From Candidatus Eremiobacterota bacterium (lineage in GTDB: Bacteria > Vulcanimicrobiota > Vulcanimicrobiia > Vulcanimicrobiales > Vulcanimicrobiaceae): a stretch of DNA of 64,000 nt. The DNA is taken from assembly GCA_019240525.1 (NCBI GenBank), contig JAFAYE010000001.1, positions 2,577,300 through 2,641,299 of the forward strand, written 5' to 3'. Positions within the stretch are counted from its first letter, which is position 1, and the number at the start of each line of letters is the position of its first letter. Both the position numbers and the translations under genes were made by a program. Below, one piece after another: positions 35,117 through 44,732 of this stretch. The notes under the pieces are model-generated. The model did not search any database. It saw only the letters and a program-made list of their open reading frames with translations, and was not told the DNA's origin.

Positions 35117-38100
35117 ATGTTGCGTCGGCGCAGCGCGGTGGTGCTATGTTCCGTCGTATTGCTGGTAAGCGCGCTCCTGACGATTGCGCGCGCGCAATCG
35201 GAATCGGGCGAAATCGACATTATCGTTGTCGATACCACGACCAAGCAGCCGCTCGAACTCGCTCGAGTGCTGTTGGACGGGCCGGTTATCACCTCGGAGC
35301 TGACGGCAAAGAACGGCAAGGTCGTGTTTACGGACGTGCCCGACGGAATTTATCGCGCGCGAATCGTCAAACGCGGCTACGCGAGCCTGACCTCCGCTTC
35401 GTTCGAAGTTCTCGACGGCCGGATCGTGACGGTTAACTTTGCGCTGGCAATGGATACCGGCGGCTTGAAAGTCATCGGCCAAGTTACCGCTAAGGCGTCG
35501 GCAACGATCTCCTCGACAAGCATCGATCAAAATTCGCCGCAGCGGCGTCTTTCAAACGACCTTTCCGACGCGCTCAATAAGCTTTCCGGCGTTACCATTT
35601 CGACGTCGAGCGACGACAGCGATGCGACCCAGACTATTTCGCTGGAAGGGCACGATCCATCGCAAACGCAGCTAACGCTCGACGGAATACCGCTCAACGC
35701 GCCGGGTTCGACCGGCAACCTCGGCGGATTCGCGACCGATCTGTTCCAAGGGGCATCGGTGCACATGGGGCCGAGCCTTGGTGGCCTCGGCGGCTCGGTC
35801 AACTTCAGCACTCTGCAACCGACGTTGAGTTGGATATCGCAAGCTCAGATCTCGACGGGCAGCTACGGGCGGTACAATTATTCTTTGGCCGAGACCGGCT
35901 CGGTCGGCAAGCTTGGAATCGCGGTGCAGACGGTGGATCGCCTCTATCCCAGCCTGATCGACGGGGACTCGTATCTCGACGCGAGTGGTTTGGATTACTC
36001 GCACGACGGCGATAGCACGATTTCGGGTAACGTGCTCAACGCGCGCTACGAGTTTGGCGACAATAACTCATTGAGCGGCCTCTTCCTCAACTCTACCCGG
36101 AACACCAATGTCGTCTGCTTGCGCTACAACGGTTATCCGCAGACCACCCTTCCGTGTGGGTATGGGCCGAACAACACCGATGACACCAACGTTCAGCTCT
36201 ATTCCTTGACGGACAATGCCCTGCTCGGCGCGACGCAACTGCAGACGTCGGTCTTTTCCCTCGACTGGAGCGGCCTGCTCAATCAGCTGGCGCGTTACGT
36301 GAACGGACTCCCTTCGCCGACCGGTTATTCGAGCGACACGAAGTCGACGGGCTATTCCGTGAACGCAACCCTGCCGGCGCAGCAACGGCATACGATTTCT
36401 TTCCAGGCGTACGGAACATCGTCGCAGTACACCACCACACCCTTAATACCCCAGGCCGCAGAGTTTTATAGCGGCGCGCAAACTACGCAGTACAACGTGC
36501 TCCAAGGCACGGATACGATTCATTCGAGCGACAAACTTACACTCTTCGGATCCGCTGGGATCAGCACCGCCACGGGAAACACTGGAATCTCCGAGCTGGC
36601 GAGCATCGGAGGAACGTGGCGACCGACGACGCGCGATACCTATAGCGCGTCGTTTGCTCTTGGTGGTGCAGCAGCGACACAGGGCCGATTGCAAATCCTG
36701 AGCGATCCCGCCTCGCTACGCTTCGATTGCGTGGGGAAGGTTGCGTACGGGAGCGCACCGGGTCAATCGCCGTCGAATAGCTCGTCGAATTCTGCGCGCG
36801 TAAGCTACACGCATCAACTCCATGGCGGCAACGTTTCCCTGACCCTCTACCGGCAAGTGCAGAACGGCGTTTTACTCCCGGTCTATGTTGACGGCTATGT
36901 CCTCAATCAGCTCGGCCAGTTACCTGCTGGATATCTTGCGCAGGTTGCAGCGCTTTACAATTCCCCGGCCGGTTGCAACACACCGCCCAGCACACCCTTT
37001 GCCGCGCAGCAGTTGTACTTTATGACGCCGGTCTCCGGCGTGCAACGGCTCTATCAGGGAGCCGAGCTGACCGGATACGTGACCTTTGGCAATCTGGTCG
37101 TGCAGCCATACTATAACTTGACGGGCGCGCAAGCCGCCTCGAACAGCTATCTCTTCGCCAATCCCTGGTCGATTACGATTGCGGGACAGCAACTGCCCAA
37201 CGTACCCTTGCAGAAGGCCGGCATCGTCTTCGATTACAAAGCACCGAACTCGCCGCTCGAGTGGCTCGCCGACGCGCAACACGTCGGTGCTAACAATCCG
37301 AATAACCTGCCCGCCTACACCACCTACGATGCCGGCGTTACGGCTCAGTTAACGCGCGGCACGCTGACGTTCGCCGCGACGAATATCAGCAATAGCTACG
37401 CCGGAATCTTCGCTAGTCCGGCAAATGCCGTGCCGTTCACCACGGCGGGAGGATATGTCATCGCCAACATCGCGCGGCCGTTGATGCCGCGGACGTATTC
37501 GCTGACATATTCGGCCCGGTTCGGTCAAGGTGCGTCATCGCAGACCGAGACGGCCTTTCGACCGCGGGGACCGGGCGGATCGGGCGGATCGGGCGGATAC
37601 TTTGGTGGCCCTCCGGGCGGACCGCCGGGAGCGGGCGCCGGTGCGGGTGGGGGGCGCGGTTTTCAATCGCTGTTCTCCGCATTGCCGCAGACGCCGCCGC
37701 TCGATCCGTTTGTCGTTGGAGCGAACGTAACGACGTGCAGCGCCGAGAACGCGCCCAAGGCGCGACAGCTTTCCAGTGAACTCAAGGCGTTTGTCGCGCG
37801 AATCGAGGCCGCCCGGACCGCGGCCGGATATCCGTCGACGATGCCAACCCCGGCGCTCAACGACGCCACGGTTACCTATCACGGCCTGGGAACCACGTAT
37901 GCTTTATCCATCACGCCCAAAGGCAGCGGCATGTTGCGGGCGCTGGCCGGGTGCATGTCGTTGCATATCGCGCGGAGCGACGACGTCGCGCAGCGCAAGC
38001 TCTACACTCCATCGACTCAGCTCTTTTTCGTGCCGCAGCTGACCTTCATGCCGGCCGTCGGGCTCTACTTCGTAGCGCGCCAGCAGCAGCCCGGGCAAGA

Positions 38101-38482
38101 AGCGTTTCGCTTCTATGCGCTTCCCGCGACGCCGCCCAAGGATGCATTCGAGATTCGCACGGCCGCGTCGTGCGTGGGACAGGTTCGCAATCTCGCGACG
38201 CAATCGTTGAGCGAGTTGAAGAACCATTTCGCCAATGGCGCACCGACCCCGAGTTGGACGATTACGCCGCATTCGGCGAAATCGGGGACCTGGTACGAGC
38301 TCGATCCCGGCGATGCAACGGTCATTCCCGCCGTCATCACGTGCGGGCGGATAGCAGCTACGACGTCCGACGACATCGTGAAGCGCGGTTTCGACGGGGC
38401 GCGAATTCCCGAGCTTAACTACACGCCTAGTTTAGGAATCTATCTCGTCCGGCCGGCACCGCGGGCATCGCCCTCACCGTGA
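35117..38482 (+). CDS. TonB-dependent receptor with carboxypeptidase-regulatory-like domain
   Basis: 1121 residues: signal peptide (about 1-26), a beta-sandwich CarboxypepD_reg-like domain (about 30-115), a plug domain (about 140-235; LSDALNKLSGVTIS, LTLDGIPLN), then a long beta-barrel. A glycine/proline-rich insert (about 820-845, GGSGGSGG) separates the barrel from an unusual C-terminal region of about 270 residues with two similar halves (blocks beginning VTTCSAEN and TAASCVGQV). It shows that the cell has an outer membrane. Substrate unknown. Confidence 0.85.
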   Translation: MLRRRSAVVLCSVVLLVSALLTIARAQSESGEIDIIVVDTTTKQPLELARVLLDGPVITSELTAKNGKVVFTDVPDGIYRARIVKRGYASLTSASFEVLDGRIVTVNFALAMDTGGLKVIGQVTAKASATISSTSIDQNSPQRRLSNDLSDALNKLSGVTISTSSDDSDATQTISLEGHDPSQTQLTLDGIPLNAPGSTGNLGGFATDLFQGASVHMGPSLGGLGGSVNFSTLQPTLSWISQAQISTGSYGRYNYSLAETGSVGKLGIAVQTVDRLYPSLIDGDSYLDASGLDYSHDGDSTISGNVLNARYEFGDNNSLSGLFLNSTRNTNVVCLRYNGYPQTTLPCGYGPNNTDDTNVQLYSLTDNALLGATQLQTSVFSLDWSGLLNQLARYVNGLPSPTGYSSDTKSTGYSVNATLPAQQRHTISFQAYGTSSQYTTTPLIPQAAEFYSGAQTTQYNVLQGTDTIHSSDKLTLFGSAGISTATGNTGISELASIGGTWRPTTRDTYSASFALGGAAATQGRLQILSDPASLRFDCVGKVAYGSAPGQSPSNSSSNSARVSYTHQLHGGNVSLTLYRQVQNGVLLPVYVDGYVLNQLGQLPAGYLAQVAALYNSPAGCNTPPSTPFAAQQLYFMTPVSGVQRLYQGAELTGYVTFGNLVVQPYYNLTGAQAASNSYLFANPWSITIAGQQLPNVPLQKAGIVFDYKAPNSPLEWLADAQHVGANNPNNLPAYTTYDAGVTAQLTRGTLTFAATNISNSYAGIFASPANAVPFTTAGGYVIANIARPLMPRTYSLTYSARFGQGASSQTETAFRPRGPGGSGGSGGYFGGPPGGPPGAGAGAGGGRGFQSLFSALPQTPPLDPFVVGANVTTCSAENAPKARQLSSELKAFVARIEAARTAAGYPSTMPTPALNDATVTYHGLGTTYALSITPKGSGMLRALAGCMSLHIARSDDVAQRKLYTPSTQLFFVPQLTFMPAVGLYFVARQQQPGQEAFRFYALPATPPKDAFEIRTAASCVGQVRNLATQSLSELKNHFANGAPTPSWTITPHSAKSGTWYELDPGDATVIPAVITCGRIAATTSDDIVKRGFDGARIPELNYTPSLGIYLVRPAPRASPSP

Positions 38483-38992
38483 TTCGGGCGAGCGCCCTTC
38501 GTTGCGCGCGCGTTCGACCATCTCGCGCATGCGTGGGTGCTCGCCGCGAATCGTTGTCACCCACGTTTCAAAGCGCGGCACCGTTTCGCCGGTGCGAAAC
38601 AAAAAGTACCACACATTCATATCGCCCATGAACGAAAATCGCCGCTTGAAATCTTTTGCCAGCAACGCGTAAGAATCGAAGCCGCCGAGATAATTTTTTA
38701 TGCCGTTGTGCTCGCGATCGACCTCCAGCAACGCTTTAGCATTGGCAATTGTGGCGCGGACCTTGCGGGGCATGCGAAGGATTCCGGGCGTCGCCAGCAC
38801 GCGCTCGATGTCGATCGCATCGTAAGCCGCCACGCATGTAGGATCGAAGTCCGCGAACGCGAGGCGGTAGGCGTCCCAATGCTCGGCGATCTGTTTCCAA
38901 CGCACGCCCGCTTGAAAGACGGCGCGCGTCATGACTTCGAAGTAATCGGCGGGCGAGGCGGGGTCGATCACGCCGGGAATCGTTTCGGCCAC
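38474..38992 (-). CDS. DNA-3-methyladenine glycosylase I (Tag)-like protein
   Basis: 172 residues. The TRAVFQAGVRWKQIAEHWDAY block and the GILRMPRKVRATIANA block match the Tag family helix bundle. The N-terminal zinc cysteine and the C-terminal His/Cys ligands of classical Tag are not seen, so the active site is altered, as in the shorter 'Tag-like' group. The stop overlaps the TonB gene end by 9 nt, convergent. Confidence 0.75.
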   Translation of the reverse strand: MAETIPGVIDPASPADYFEVMTRAVFQAGVRWKQIAEHWDAYRLAFADFDPTCVAAYDAIDIERVLATPGILRMPRKVRATIANAKALLEVDREHNGIKNYLGGFDSYALLAKDFKRRFSFMGDMNVWYFLFRTGETVPRFETWVTTIRGEHPRMREMVERARNEGRSPESR

Positions 38993-39186
38993 AATGGCAG
39001 GTTTTGCAAGCGTGCCATGACTCCGCTGCGGACCACAGGGGCCTCAGCCGGCAGGGACCGGGGTGGGCGAGGTCGCAGAATCGCAGCAACAATGCTGCTC
39101 TCGTCACGTGGTCGGATTTCCGCTTCGGCTTCCCCGTTCAAGAAAGTCCACACCGTCGGCAGAGTCTCTAAGGAGTTCCTTAATCC

Positions 39187-39501
39187 GTGTACGTAGATGA
39201 AATGCTCAACTGTGTGGACTGCGGACGTCAGTTTGTCTTCAGTTCCGGCGAACAACGCTTTTACGAGCAAAAGGGTTTTCAAAACAAACCCAACCGCTGC
39301 CCGGACTGTCGCCAAGCCCGCAAGCAAATGCGGTCCAGCGGCGGCGGCGGTGGCGGCGGCGAGCGCGCCGGACGTCCGCGCGAGATGTTCACGGCAACGT
39401 GCAGCAATTGCGGCGGCGTCGCTGAGGTCCCGTTCAATCCGCGCGGCGATAAACCGGTGTACTGCCGGGATTGCTTCGCCTCGCGCCCGTCGTATCGCTG
39501 A
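39187..39501 (+). CDS. Double zinc-ribbon protein
   Basis: 104 residues. Two zinc ribbons: CVDCGRQF...CPDCRQ (about 9-42) and CSNCGGVAEVPF...YCRDCF (about 71-97), joined by a glycine linker. The pattern matches the zf-trcl/CxxC ribbon proteins of unknown role, probably nucleic-acid binding. GTG start with AAGGAG 11 nt upstream. Confidence 0.8.
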   Translation: MYVDEMLNCVDCGRQFVFSSGEQRFYEQKGFQNKPNRCPDCRQARKQMRSSGGGGGGGERAGRPREMFTATCSNCGGVAEVPFNPRGDKPVYCRDCFASRPSYR

Positions 39502-41090
39502 GCCCCGCCCGGTCCTCATCCCCTAAGCATTCGTACGACGTCGTCGTCGTCGGTGCCGGCCATAACGGTTTAGCGTGTGCGGCGCTCGTCGCAAAAGCGG
39601 GCGCGTCCGTCGCCGTCTTTGAACGCGGCGCATCGCTTGGCGGCGCGGCTGTTAGCGAAACCGGTGTCTGGCCGGGCTACACGCTTTCGACGGCGTCGTA
39701 CGTTTGCAGTTTACTCGATCCGTGGCTCGTCGAAGAACTCGAACTGCACAGCCGCGGCTTGTCGTACTATCGCAAGGATCCGTACGCGTTCACGCCGCTG
39801 CTCGACGGCAGGTCGTTGTTACTCGGCACCGATCGGGAGAGCAATGCCCGCGAGATCGAGGCTTTCAACCCGCACGACGTGGGCGGTTTCGAGGCCTATG
39901 CCGAGCGCACCGATCGCTTGGGCCGCGCGCTCTTCGATTCGTTTTCCGATGAGAATCCGCACTTCGACCGCTTTGATGCCGAGACGCAGCGGTTGCTGCG
40001 GGGCTCGGCGGCGGAGTTGGTGGAGGGTTACGTCTCCACGCCGGTGCTCCAAGCCGAACTCGTCAACGATGGACTGATCGGTACGTATCTTGGGCCGCGC
40101 GATGCCGGCACGGGGTACGTACTCGCGCATCACTTGGCCGGCCGGCTTCTGGGCACGCAAGGTTCGTGGGCGTTCGTGCGGGGCGGCATGGGTTCGGTCT
40201 CCGGCGCATTGGCCTCGGCGGCGCTCGCCCACGGCGCCGAGATTTTCTCGGATTCGCCGGTCTCAAGGATCATCATTAACGGTGAAGGCCAAGCCGCCGG
40301 TGTGGACGTCGCTGATTTCGGCACCATTCGGGCGCGCGCCGTCGTGTCGAACGCACACCCGCAGACGACGTTCGTTGAATTGCTCGATTCAACGGTTCTC
40401 GATTCGGAGTTCCGCGCGAAGGTCGACGGGTGGAAAACGACTGGGCCGTCGCTCAAGATGAACCTCGCGCTTGGTGAACTTCCGAACTTCAGCTGCCGCC
40501 CGGGAACGAACGCGCAGCCCCATCATCGAGCGACCATTCACGTGGCACCGTCGATCGACTATTTGCAAAGGGCGTACACCGACGCAGTAAGCGGCGGTGA
40601 GAGCGAGGAGCCATTGATCGAATGTTTCTTGCAGACGCCGACGGACGCATCGCTCGCGCCGCCCGGCAAGCACATTCTTTCGGTTTTCGCGCAGTATTTC
40701 CCGAGCGATCGCAGCGATGGTTGGGAAGACGGGAAGCGCGAAGCTGCGGCAAACAAGATCGTCGCGATGCTCGCGCGCTACGCGCCGAATCTGCCCGACG
40801 TCATCGAGCATCGGCAGATTCTAGCCCCTTCCGATTTGGAATCGCGCTTCGGCTTGCGCGGGGGCCACATTTTCCACGGCGAGCTGCTACCGGGTCAGAT
40901 CTATCAGGACCGTTTCGCTACCCGTACTCCGATAGGCGCACTTTATTTGTGCGGGTCGGGCGCGCACCCCGGGGGATGCGTGAGCGGCTTTCCGGGCAAA
41001 CGGGCCGCCATGGCCGTGCTGCGAGACTTGGCCGCAAATGAAAAGGCCCGCCGAAGCGAGCCTTTTCGCAATCGCGCTACGGCGAGCTGA
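39471..41090 (+). CDS. FAD-dependent oxidoreductase, phytoene-desaturase/PYROXD2-like
   Basis: 539 residues. The Rossmann FAD motif VVVVGAGHNGLACAALVAKAG starts near residue 24 (first 20 residues shown in the family), and the C-terminal CGSGAHPGGCVSGFPGKRAA block is typical of the COG1233 carotenoid-desaturase-like group. No neighbouring carotenoid genes, so the substrate is open. The only usable start is TTG 39471, overlapping the zinc-ribbon gene by 31 nt. An 8-bp inverted repeat GAAAAGGC/GCCTTTTC near 41039-41067 lies inside the last codons. Confidence 0.88.
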   Translation: MLRLAPVVSLSPARSSSPKHSYDVVVVGAGHNGLACAALVAKAGASVAVFERGASLGGAAVSETGVWPGYTLSTASYVCSLLDPWLVEELELHSRGLSYYRKDPYAFTPLLDGRSLLLGTDRESNAREIEAFNPHDVGGFEAYAERTDRLGRALFDSFSDENPHFDRFDAETQRLLRGSAAELVEGYVSTPVLQAELVNDGLIGTYLGPRDAGTGYVLAHHLAGRLLGTQGSWAFVRGGMGSVSGALASAALAHGAEIFSDSPVSRIIINGEGQAAGVDVADFGTIRARAVVSNAHPQTTFVELLDSTVLDSEFRAKVDGWKTTGPSLKMNLALGELPNFSCRPGTNAQPHHRATIHVAPSIDYLQRAYTDAVSGGESEEPLIECFLQTPTDASLAPPGKHILSVFAQYFPSDRSDGWEDGKREAAANKIVAMLARYAPNLPDVIEHRQILAPSDLESRFGLRGGHIFHGELLPGQIYQDRFATRTPIGALYLCGSGAHPGGCVSGFPGKRAAMAVLRDLAANEKARRSEPFRNRATAS

Positions 41091-42155
41091 CTATTTGATA
41101 ACGCTCCACGTCGCCGCGAACGGCGCGGTGAAGTCGCCCTCGGTATAGTTCGAAAATTGTTCCGAACCACCGGCAGGGAATGCCCAGCGTCCCACTCCGC
41201 TAAAGCCCGAACCGTTGCACGGGACCTCGTTGTCGGGGCCGGCAAAAGTCTTCGGCGGTAGATAAGCGCCTTGCTCCATCTGGCAGACTGAGGCGCCGGA
41301 CTGGTTCTTCAGCGGCACCTGACCGATTATTTCAGCGAACGGATATCCGGAAATGATCAGTCCCACGCGATCCAAACAGGTTGTCGGGGTCTGCGCGTCG
41401 TTGCACTTCATATCGGTGATGAGCAGCTCGTTAACGCCTTTGGGGTTCGACTGCACCATACCCGGTTGGTAGATCGCCCCGTTGACCAGCTGAATCGATT
41501 GGGCCGTGGTGCTTCCAGTCGGCACTTTGTCGAGGGTGAAGTTTCCGTTGCCATCGGTGCCGTCGAAATAAAGATTGCCGGCGGCATCGTAGGCGGCAAA
41601 GGAATAGGTGAAAACGATCGGATCGGTGATTGCCGTCGGTGAGCCTGTGGCCTTTGGGTAGAGCATAAGCTCGCCCGGCCCGGGGCTCGCCGATCCAGGA
41701 TTGGTGGTAACGGCAAGGTTACCGGTTGTCGGGTCGACGGCGCAGCCGGTGGGGAAGCCGGTCACTCCGCTGATTTTGCCCAACGATTGTCCCGTATGGG
41801 AGAATTCGTAGATCACGGCCCGCTCCCAATCGACAATCCAGACGTTGCCCGATTTATCGGCACATGCCCCCTTGGGCGTGTTAAAGCCGGTGATCGCGCC
41901 TTTCAACTGGAGGTCGGCCGAGAAGATGAAAACTTGCTCGCTTCCCGGGTCGGTGACGAAGAGAAGGTTGCGTTGCTTGGCCGCGTCGGGGGAAATCCAT
42001 CGCAGGTGTGGCTGCGACGATCCCTGGTGACGGTCGGCGGTCGTTGCCGGCAATGCCGGAGCGCCGCCCGGTGATGCTGAACCGCTGCATCCTGACAGAA
42101 GAGCCGGCAGGGCCAATGCAGCAAGACCGCCGGCAATAAAGACGGGAGATTTCAT
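41091..42155 (-). CDS. Lipoprotein with NHL/SMP-like propeller
   Basis: 354 residues. Signal with lipobox LLSGC (about residue 23). Repeated segments such as GACADKSGNVWIVDWE, GCAVDPTTGNLAV and AAYDAAGNLYFDGTD are typical beta-propeller blades. ATG 42155 has AGGAGG at good spacing. Function unknown; probably a cell-surface protein. Confidence 0.8.
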   Translation of the reverse strand: MKSPVFIAGGLAALALPALLSGCSGSASPGGAPALPATTADRHQGSSQPHLRWISPDAAKQRNLLFVTDPGSEQVFIFSADLQLKGAITGFNTPKGACADKSGNVWIVDWERAVIYEFSHTGQSLGKISGVTGFPTGCAVDPTTGNLAVTTNPGSASPGPGELMLYPKATGSPTAITDPIVFTYSFAAYDAAGNLYFDGTDGNGNFTLDKVPTGSTTAQSIQLVNGAIYQPGMVQSNPKGVNELLITDMKCNDAQTPTTCLDRVGLIISGYPFAEIIGQVPLKNQSGASVCQMEQGAYLPPKTFAGPDNEVPCNGSGFSGVGRWAFPAGGSEQFSNYTEGDFTAPFAATWSVIK

Positions 42156-42325
42156 GGTGGTATTTCCTCCTTGGAATACGACTCCGTAAGGTGGCCTCAA
42201 AGGCCAACCTGTCGCCCTCCTTTGCGGGCGGAGCCCTCCCTTCCTTGCTCGCGGGCCTAGGCCGCCGAAACAGGCATTCACGGCGGCGCCATCAGACCGC
42301 CACAATTCTTGAGTATGCTTCTCGC
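42156..42325. promoter_or_regulatory. Divergent intergenic region with a hairpin leader
   Basis: On the - strand the lipoprotein leader contains AGGCCACCT and its partner AGGTTGGCCT, forming a hairpin at about 42190-42212 upstream of the Shine-Dalgarno site. On the + strand TATGCT (42314-42319) ends 6 nt before ATG 42326. Confidence 0.45.
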
Positions 42326-42583
42326 ATGCAAGTTACGTGGAAGCCGCTGAACGATGGAGCCGCCCCCCGTGCCAAGTTGCCCGACAGCGCCTTCGCCTTT
42401 CCGGATGAGCGCAAAGAGCCGCTCACGGACGCGTCGCACGTGCGTAGCGCGATCGCGCGCTTCGGGGAGGTTCGCAGCGTGAGCCAGGGCGAGCGCGCCC
42501 AGGCATTTGCGAACATCAAGGCGGCCGCTGCCTACTACGGCGTCGACGTGAAGGCATCGAGCTGGCACGACCTGATCGGCTAG
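42326..42583 (+). CDS. DUF6582-like small protein
   Basis: 85 residues. The core FAFPDERKEPLTDASHVRSAIARF and the KAAAAYYGV end match the DUF6582 pattern, also found as a domain in phage-related proteins. ATG 42326 follows a TATGCT hexamer by 6 nt. Role unknown. Confidence 0.75.
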   Translation: MQVTWKPLNDGAAPRAKLPDSAFAFPDERKEPLTDASHVRSAIARFGEVRSVSQGERAQAFANIKAAAAYYGVDVKASSWHDLIG

Positions 42584-42626
42584 GGGGCGCGATGAAACGC
42601 CCAGCAACATTTATTGCTGCGGTTGG

Positions 42627-42632
42627 TACTAT
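42627..42632 (+). promoter_or_regulatory. -10-like TACTAT, leaderless arrangement
   Basis: TACTAT ends 6 nt before ATG 42639; no Shine-Dalgarno site is visible. Confidence 0.4.
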
Positions 42633-42638
42633 CGAAGC

Positions 42639-43205
42639 ATGAAAAGAATCCTGATGGCGCTGACGCTTTCGCTCAGCGTATTACCGATTGCGGCGCTCGC
42701 GCAGCAGGAGAACGCTCCGCCCGCTTCCACCGACCAGCAGCAGGGGCCGATGCGTCAAACTCTTGAGCGCTTTGCTGCGCAAGAGGAGCAGTTGCATCAA
42801 CAGATGCGCTTGCAAATTCTCGAAGCGCTGACGCCGGTCCACCGCCGGGCGATTGCGGCGACGATCGGCGAACTTGCCGTTGCCGAGAATCCCGACGCGC
42901 AGTCGGCCGCTAAGCGGCTCGACGAAATGCTCAACTCCCGCGAGCGGCAGCAGATCTTCGCTGCCCATGAGTCATTCCGAGCGCAGAGCCGTCAACTGCA
43001 CGACCAAATGCGCACCGAACTTCAGAGCGTCATGCCAAACGACCATCCGCCGATGGGACCAGGCAACGGCGAGATGACGCACGTGCGGCCGGACGCGGGC
43101 ACGATCCTGCTGATGGTGCTGGCGCCACATCCGTTCATGGAAATGATGGGAATGCACGGGATGCCGACGCGAATGCAGGGCGCGCCGCCTCCGCAGATTC
43201 ACTAA
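42639..43205 (+). CDS. Exported Spy/CpxP-like helical protein
   Basis: 188 residues: signal peptide (about 1-21), then a helical Gln/Arg-rich region (RQTLERFAAQEEQLHQQMRLQILEALTPVHRRAIAA) like the LTxxQ proteins. The C-terminus is rich in Met, His and Pro (PHPFMEMMGMHGMPTRMQG), which could bind copper. Metal binding is an inference from composition. Confidence 0.65.
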   Translation: MKRILMALTLSLSVLPIAALAQQENAPPASTDQQQGPMRQTLERFAAQEEQLHQQMRLQILEALTPVHRRAIAATIGELAVAENPDAQSAAKRLDEMLNSRERQQIFAAHESFRAQSRQLHDQMRTELQSVMPNDHPPMGPGNGEMTHVRPDAGTILLMVLAPHPFMEMMGMHGMPTRMQGAPPPQIH

Positions 43206-43649
43206 AAGCGCGCACCAGACGTTCGATGCCCGTGCGATCGTCCTGCGTAAAACGCGCGGCTTTCGGGCTGTCGCATCGAAAACGGCGACGATTTGGTCGC
43301 CGATAAAGACCGGTACGACGATCTCCGAACGCGACGCTATGTCGCAGGCGATGTGATCGGCAAAGGCGTTGACGTCGTCGACGACGATGGTCGCGCGCTG
43401 CGTTGCGGCTGCACCGCAGACGCCGCGGCCGGGCGGCAGACGCGAGCATGCTGGGCGTCCGCAAAACGGTCCGAGCACGAGTTCATTCGACGGCTGGAGC
43501 AGGTAGAAACCGGCCCAGTTGACGTCGGGGAGCTCGTGATAGAGTAACGCTGCGAAGTTTGCAGCATTTGCAATAAAATCGCTCTCGCCGGCAAGGAGCG
43601 CTCGGACTTGTTGCTCGAGAAGATCGTATGACGGCGCACTCGACGTCAT
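43135..43649 (-). pseudogene. msrC: Free methionine-(R)-sulfoxide reductase (fRMsr), frameshifted
   Basis: A GAF-domain fRMsr. The WAGFYLL block and the three functional cysteines are present (PACSR, GVCGA, IACDI). Just after QIVAVFD, near base 43274, the frame breaks; the expected continuation DSPKAARFTQDDRTGIERLV is found in the other frame. One missing base explains this. The frame then runs to 43135, into the convergent Spy-like gene. Real lesion or assembly error cannot be told apart. The start overlaps the upstream gene's stop by 4 nt. Confidence 0.82.
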
Positions 43650-44638
43650 GGCGAGTAGGGGTCACGACTATAGATCGACGTGTGGGAGCCGTCGACGGTA
43701 ACGGTATACCATGGCTCGGCAGTGCGTTTGTGGAGCAAGTCGAAGCGCTCGCCCTCGCGCGCGATGTGCGCTACCTCGACCGCATAAACAAATGGCCGGC
43801 CCGAAGCTATCGAGGGCGGCGCGTCGGCGCGAACGAGATAGGCGCCCCGCGCGCCTGTCTGGTTGAGGAGCGTCGCCGTGCCGTCGGGGTCGACGACGAC
43901 TGCGCTGCCTTGGTCGACGCCGAGCGCGTAGACGCGCCGCGCGCGCGGGAGCACGCCATCGCGAAGAATTCGCGCGAGAAAAACCACGCTACGGCCAAAG
44001 CGGTTACGAGCGACAAAATGCGTGTCGGTGAGAGTGTCGCGCAGCGCCGGCCAAACGAAGAGCCCAGTCGTGAAGCTAATGCGTGGCTCGAGCGGATCGT
44101 TTACCGCGTCGCGGGTCGTGGTTTCTAGGTTCAATCGGTCGGCGACCACCGAATCGTAAATCACGGCACCTTGAATCGCTAGTCCGGCGCTCCCGCCGCC
44201 GACGACTCCGCCGCGCGCGTAGAGGCGCTCGATTGCCGCGATCATTGCGCTTCCTTTCCAAGCAACGTAATGCGCCTGGTCGCCTCCGGCAAAGTAGACG
44301 GCATCGGCCCGGTCGATGATGCGCGCGACGGTATCAACCTGGGTACGCGTTGCGCAGGGTGGAATGAGCACGGTCTGCACCGAGGCGAAACGACCGTATT
44401 GCCAAAACGGGCGATCGTAGCGATCGGAGTACGATGCGCGCAAAATGACCACGTTACCGCCGCGCTGCGCATCGTTACCGATGAGCCGTCGATGGAGCCA
44501 CGCGAGCGATGACGGCGGCGAGCCGCTAATCCCTGCCCCGTCGAGCAGGAGCCCCGGTCCGTGTAAACGCGGCGTCGGCGCGTAGGTGCCGTGCGCGGGA
44601 AAAACCGTAATCGCGCAGGCAAGGGCGAGATAAAGCAC
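43646..44638 (-). CDS. Cyanophycinase-like peptidase S51 family protein
   Basis: 330 residues, with a signal peptide (about 1-18). The nucleophile motif GGGSAGLAIQG and the ADAVYFAGGDQ block match exported cyanophycinases. Such enzymes cut cyanophycin-type Asp-Arg polymers, though no cyanophycin synthetase is in the window. GTG start. Overlaps the fRMsr gene by 4 nt. Confidence 0.82.
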   Translation of the reverse strand: MLYLALACAITVFPAHGTYAPTPRLHGPGLLLDGAGISGSPPSSLAWLHRRLIGNDAQRGGNVVILRASYSDRYDRPFWQYGRFASVQTVLIPPCATRTQVDTVARIIDRADAVYFAGGDQAHYVAWKGSAMIAAIERLYARGGVVGGGSAGLAIQGAVIYDSVVADRLNLETTTRDAVNDPLEPRISFTTGLFVWPALRDTLTDTHFVARNRFGRSVVFLARILRDGVLPRARRVYALGVDQGSAVVVDPDGTATLLNQTGARGAYLVRADAPPSIASGRPFVYAVEVAHIAREGERFDLLHKRTAEPWYTVTVDGSHTSIYSRDPYSP

Positions 44639-44732
44639 GGAGCAGCCTTCGCTCGTCCTCCTCGCGTCCCTCGACAGAGGAGTTGCAGCGAGCGATCGGA
44701 ACCCTCACCGTAGCAAGCAAGGAGGGCCTGCT

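Noticed and set aside
42156-42325. Known riboswitch class in the lipoprotein leader
   Set aside because: Only one simple hairpin is seen; no conserved aptamer core was recognised.
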